From NCBI RefSeq assembly GCF_007713685.1, contig NZ_VMRJ01000008.1, positions 1 to 64,000 on the forward strand: a stretch of 64,000 nucleotides of DNA. The letters run 5' to 3'. Numbering within the stretch: position 1 is the first letter of the stretch; the number at the start of each line of letters is the position of its first letter. This stretch comes from Hymenobacter setariae (lineage in GTDB: Bacteria; Bacteroidota; Bacteroidia; Cytophagales; Hymenobacteraceae). Below are positions 61,299 to 64,000 of the stretch, one piece after another. The position numbers and the translations under genes are program-made. Below the pieces are notes generated by a model. It ran no database searches and had not been told where the DNA came from. It worked only from the letters and a program-made list of their open reading frames with translations.

Positions 61299-62139
61299 CG
61301 GCCAACTGCCGGCCGGCTGCTGTTAGCCCATCAGCCCGCGCAAAATCAGCCACCAGCTGCACCTCCTGCGCGATAGACAAGAGGCGCTCTGACGCAAAAT
61401 TTGTTGCCTCACCCGGGCAGCCGGCCTGGGCAATGAGCGCTTGGTAAAAAACCTGCACGGCCCGGAACACGAATAGCCCGTGCAGTACCCCCCGCACCGG
61501 GCGGTCTTCTTCACGCCAGGGTGAATAATACACGGCTAAGCTGCCGGGCTGCACGAGGTCCACAACGCTTTCGAGTAGGGTCAGGTGCAGGTGCATGGTT
61601 TCGTGGAGCACGGCCTCGGCTACGCGCAGGGCAGCTAATTCGGAATCCTCCTCGCAGACCGTCACGAAAATGGAAAACGGCACCGCCGGGTGGCTGTAGC
61701 TGACGTCGATTTCGGGGTCGGGCTGACGCAATACCTGCACCGACTGCGCCAGCGCGAGCACGCAGGCGTGGGCGGGAGCTACCTCGGCCAGCACAGCCAG
61801 CGCCCGTCGTAATTTGGCCGGGACCTGGCCAGTAAATAGCTCCGCGACGGGTAGCGGCTCAAGCCCGTGCTCGTCATAAAATGCCTGCAAGCGGTCGAAA
61901 TCCGGCTCTTCCAGCAGGAGGGTGTCATTTACCGTCAAGGCAGATTGAGTGGGCAATCTTGGCCGGGCCGGCTCGGTACCCAGGCAGTTGGCAATACTGT
62001 AGTGCGCTGCGTCGATTTGCCGCCCGGCCGCTAGCTGCTGCCAGCCGACCTGCGCCAGGGTGGTGGCCGTCGCCTTATCAAAAATCGAAAAGGGAGCTTG
62101 CAAGTACGCGTGGGCAAACGCGGGGGAAGAAACAGTCAT
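61237..62139 (-). CDS. HExxH-motif peptide-modifying protein (aKG-HExxH type)
   Basis: A 300-residue protein. The central helix EAVLHETMHLHLTLLESVVD has an HExxH metal motif (H179, E180, H183), and the rest resembles the HEXXH-domain proteins found beside radical SAM maturases of RiPP clusters. Some of those are alpha-ketoglutarate-dependent peptide beta-hydroxylases rather than proteases. It is the last of four minus-strand genes, 5 bp after the oxygenase. I infer a tailoring enzyme acting on the precursor peptide encoded at the head of the operon. Confidence 0.75.
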   Translation of the reverse strand: MTVSSPAFAHAYLQAPFSIFDKATATTLAQVGWQQLAAGRQIDAAHYSIANCLGTEPARPRLPTQSALTVNDTLLLEEPDFDRLQAFYDEHGLEPLPVAELFTGQVPAKLRRALAVLAEVAPAHACVLALAQSVQVLRQPDPEIDVSYSHPAVPFSIFVTVCEEDSELAALRVAEAVLHETMHLHLTLLESVVDLVQPGSLAVYYSPWREEDRPVRGVLHGLFVFRAVQVFYQALIAQAGCPGEATNFASERLLSIAQEVQLVADFARADGLTAAGRQLAANLLEYRVEASNPRSYAGNQ

Positions 62140-62144
62140 GGAAG

Positions 62145-62738
62145 CTAAACGGCGGCCGACGCGAAGGTGTAAACCAACGTGTAGCGGCGGAAGGCGTAGA
62201 CCGTGGACACGGCGTGATGCGAGTTTGGAGAGATGGCAAAAGCGAACGCCGAATTGCTTACCGGCAACACGAGCTGGCTAACATCCTCGGCATTGGCCGA
62301 ATTGAATAACAGCAGGTAGCCCCCGTTGGCTTCGGTCCAGCCCTGGTTTACCTGTATAATCAGGCGGTGGCTTTCGGCCGGGCCGATGAAGTCGTTGTGC
62401 ACCCCGATGCGCTGGCCGTCGGTCAGCTTGTGAATCGTCACGCCAACCAGCTCCAGGTCGCTGGCGTGAAAGGCGCTTTCCAGTTCAGCAATGGCCAAGC
62501 GCGTTACCTCCCCTTCCACCAGGCAGCGCAAGTGCACCGGCAACTCGATGTGCAGCAAACTGAACTCGTACTGCTCGTAGAAGTCAGTGGTAGTAAGCTC
62601 CCAAGTGGCCGCATCTTCCAGCCACTCATACAGACCGCGCTCCAGCGCCGGGGCCAGCACCGCAGACGCGCAGAAGTGCGGAAACGGCTGGGTTTCAAAC
62701 CGACTGGCCGAGAAGTCAAGCAGATTGGCTGAGCGCAT
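62145..62738 (-). CDS. 2OG-Fe(II) oxygenase
   Basis: A 197-residue oxygenase with a jelly-roll pattern. Iron ligands are H114 and D116 in GQRIGVHNDFIGP, and His 174 or 175 in SPNSHHAVSTVYAFRRYTLV, with an Arg about 10 residues on to hold 2-oxoglutarate. SHRLIIQVNQGW and YLLLFNS are core strands. It overlaps the radical SAM gene by 23 nt and precedes the HExxH gene by 5 bp. It probably hydroxylates the modified peptide, but the site is unknown. Confidence 0.85.
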   Translation of the reverse strand: MRSANLLDFSASRFETQPFPHFCASAVLAPALERGLYEWLEDAATWELTTTDFYEQYEFSLLHIELPVHLRCLVEGEVTRLAIAELESAFHASDLELVGVTIHKLTDGQRIGVHNDFIGPAESHRLIIQVNQGWTEANGGYLLLFNSANAEDVSQLVLPVSNSAFAFAISPNSHHAVSTVYAFRRYTLVYTFASAAV

Positions 62739-63879
62739 AGTCCAGGGAATAAGCGCCGAGCATACGGCGCATGGCCGCTACCAGATGCAACTGGTCGGCG
62801 CAGTAAACGGAAGGGTTATCGAACCCGTTATCGGGGTGGTAGCGGTGCAGAATCATCCCTCCACCGCACACATTCAGGGCCGGGCAGGCCAGGCACTTGG
62901 CGCTGGTAGGCTGCTGCATGGCCCGGTAATGAGTGAATTCGGCTGATTCCAGGAAGGCCAACAAGTTCGTATCCCGAATAGTACGAGGCTGGGCAAACTG
63001 GTCGGCCCCGTTATAGGTGCTTTTCAGCGTGTCATTTTTCATGAGCGTCCCGTCCGTATCGATAATCAAAATACCGAAATCGGTCAGGCCCAGCCCTTCT
63101 TTCGACACGCTACCGCCCAGTAGTACCTTCAGCATGTCATCGAGTACCCGGATGGGTAGCGGATTAGGGTCGGCGGCATAGGCCGTGAGCAGTCCGACCA
63201 TCCAGCGGCCGTACTCCAGCGAGTGCAGGCTGGTCTTGCCTTCGGGCAGCTTCGAATGGTTGCCGTCGCGGTATAAAAAGTCGACGCTGGGGGCCCCTAC
63301 CGACTTGAAAAACTCGTACACCTCCGCGGGGTCAGAGGTGGGGTCGATAACTGCCAGCAGTCCGGCATTAAGGAAGTCCGCTGCCGGATGCGCCTTCAGG
63401 CGGGCAATACCGGCCATCACCTGCGCAAAGGTGCCGCCGCCGCCGTGCGTGAGGCGAAACCGGTCGTGCACTGCGGCGGGGCCATCCAGGCTTACGGCCA
63501 CGCTCACGTGGTGCGCGGCACAGCAATCCAGTAACTCTTCCGACAGCAGGATACCATTCGTTTGCAAGCTGATAGGGTACGTGACCGGCAGCACGGCCCG
63601 CAGCTGTCTTAGCAGCTCGTGCAGGCGGCGGGAGCCGAGCAGCAGGGGCTCTCCACCGTGCAGTACCACGCTGAATGGCGTGAGCTGGTGCTGGGCGAGC
63701 GCTCCCAGCTCCGTACAGATGGCCGCCACCGTTTCGGGGGCCATGAGCTTCGACTGCCGCGCCCAGTTGTCGTCGCCCATGTTGTACACGTAGCAGTAGC
63801 TGCAATTGATGTTGCAGCGGCTGGCTACCTTGATGAGTACCGTGTCGAGCACCGCCCCCAGTACCGGGCTAGCGGCCAC
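62716..63879 (-). CDS. Radical SAM/SPASM peptide maturase
   Basis: A 387-residue radical SAM enzyme. Cluster motif SRCNINCSYCYVYNMGDDNW (C22, C26, C29), then the GGEP motif VVLHGGEPLLLG and LQTNGILLSEELLD. Near the C-terminus CLACPALNVCGGG and VYCADQ provide the Cys ligands of SPASM-like clusters. The start is GTG 63879, inside the last codons of the precursor gene, so the two are translationally coupled. By family and by the precursor's Tyr/His-Asn-Arg triplets I infer three-residue cyclophane formation, though other crosslinks are possible. Confidence 0.88.
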   Translation of the reverse strand: MAASPVLGAVLDTVLIKVASRCNINCSYCYVYNMGDDNWARQSKLMAPETVAAICTELGALAQHQLTPFSVVLHGGEPLLLGSRRLHELLRQLRAVLPVTYPISLQTNGILLSEELLDCCAAHHVSVAVSLDGPAAVHDRFRLTHGGGGTFAQVMAGIARLKAHPAADFLNAGLLAVIDPTSDPAEVYEFFKSVGAPSVDFLYRDGNHSKLPEGKTSLHSLEYGRWMVGLLTAYAADPNPLPIRVLDDMLKVLLGGSVSKEGLGLTDFGILIIDTDGTLMKNDTLKSTYNGADQFAQPRTIRDTNLLAFLESAEFTHYRAMQQPTSAKCLACPALNVCGGGMILHRYHPDNGFDNPSVYCADQLHLVAAMRRMLGAYSLDYALSQSA

Positions 63880-64000
63880 GGTTGTGCCGGTTGTGCGTCC
63901 GGTTGTAGGCAGTCAGCGTGGACTGCGCTTCGTGCTTTACCTCCTGTATCAAGCGAGCCAGCAGCGCGTTAGGTACTTGCTGGGCAGAAATAACCAGCGT
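63872..64000 (-). CDS. RiPP precursor peptide, 3' part (cut by window end)
   Basis: The last 42 codons of a minus-strand gene are visible, ending at TAG 63872-63874. A leader-like helix (NALLARLIQEVKHEAQSTLT) is followed by the C-terminal core AYNRTHNRHNRGR. The core repeats an aromatic-Asn-Arg triplet three times (YNR, HNR, HNR). It overlaps the radical SAM start by 8 nt. Size, position and the repeated core make a modified-peptide precursor the best reading. The start lies beyond the window. Confidence 0.75.

Overview
The window looks like a large, mosaic, multi-replicon plasmid (or plasmid-derived accessory region) from a member of the Bacteroidota, most likely Hymenobacter or a close relative. 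Reasons: GC-rich genes with an alanine/glutamine/leucine-rich style, a CarboxypepD-reg/TonB-dependent receptor, PepSY-like secreted proteins, Bacteroidota -7 elements (TAnnTTTG) next to start codons, a MobV-type relaxase and Rep_3-type initiators. The genus is inferred from style, not from a marker gene. I saw no rRNA, tRNA or CRISPR array.

Layout. 1-4.0 kb: transposon debris (IS3 orfB, a decayed IS1-like element, a 793-bp Tn3-type miniature element with a dead resolvase) and one intact SDR oxidoreductase. 4.6-14.0 kb: a plus-strand envelope/efflux block (TonB-dependent receptor, TauE/SafE permease with a PepSY-like tail, small Cys protein, TolC, adaptor, RND pump). 14.1-15.7 kb: an AT-richer two-gene island, ParA-like ATPase plus HEPN RNase. 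15.9-20.4 kb, minus strand: TauE/SafE permease, PepSY-like protein, PAP2 phosphatase, histidine kinase and response regulator.

20.7-28.4 kb holds three replication initiators, each with its own iterons: two related minus-strand Rep genes and a different plus-strand Rep. An IS200-type element and an NHL-repeat lipoprotein lie among them. 28.8-33 kb: hypothetical genes and an AAA ATPase/PD-(D/E)XK nuclease pair. 33-43.3 kb: two parA-plus-small-partner loci. They flank a minus-strand group of a large Cys-headed alpha-helical-repeat protein, a PD-(D/E)XK protein and a DEAD-like helicase, a candidate undescribed defence system. In both par loci the candidate centromere repeats lie upstream and also inside the coding sequence of the partner gene. 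43.3-46 kb: a gene-free G-rich strand (candidate oriT) and a MobV relaxase.

46.3-56.7 kb: secreted thioredoxin-like, SHOCT and lipoprotein genes, then a cluster of three paralogous XRE regulators and duplicated small gene families, a STAS protein, and an EEP-nuclease pair. 56.7-58.5 kb: an MBL-fold gene fragment and a DUF1016 gene fragment flanking a decayed IS3 element. 59.1-61.3 kb: a Septu-like ATPase/HNH pair. 61.2-64.0 kb, minus strand: a RiPP operon, with a precursor whose C-terminus carries repeated Tyr/His-Asn-Arg triplets, a radical SAM/SPASM maturase, a 2OG-Fe(II) oxygenase and an HExxH protein. The precursor is cut by the window end.

The overall picture is a mobilisable plasmid built by fusion of several replicons. 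It carries partition modules, at least three candidate anti-phage modules, an efflux/envelope cargo and a peptide-modification pathway.
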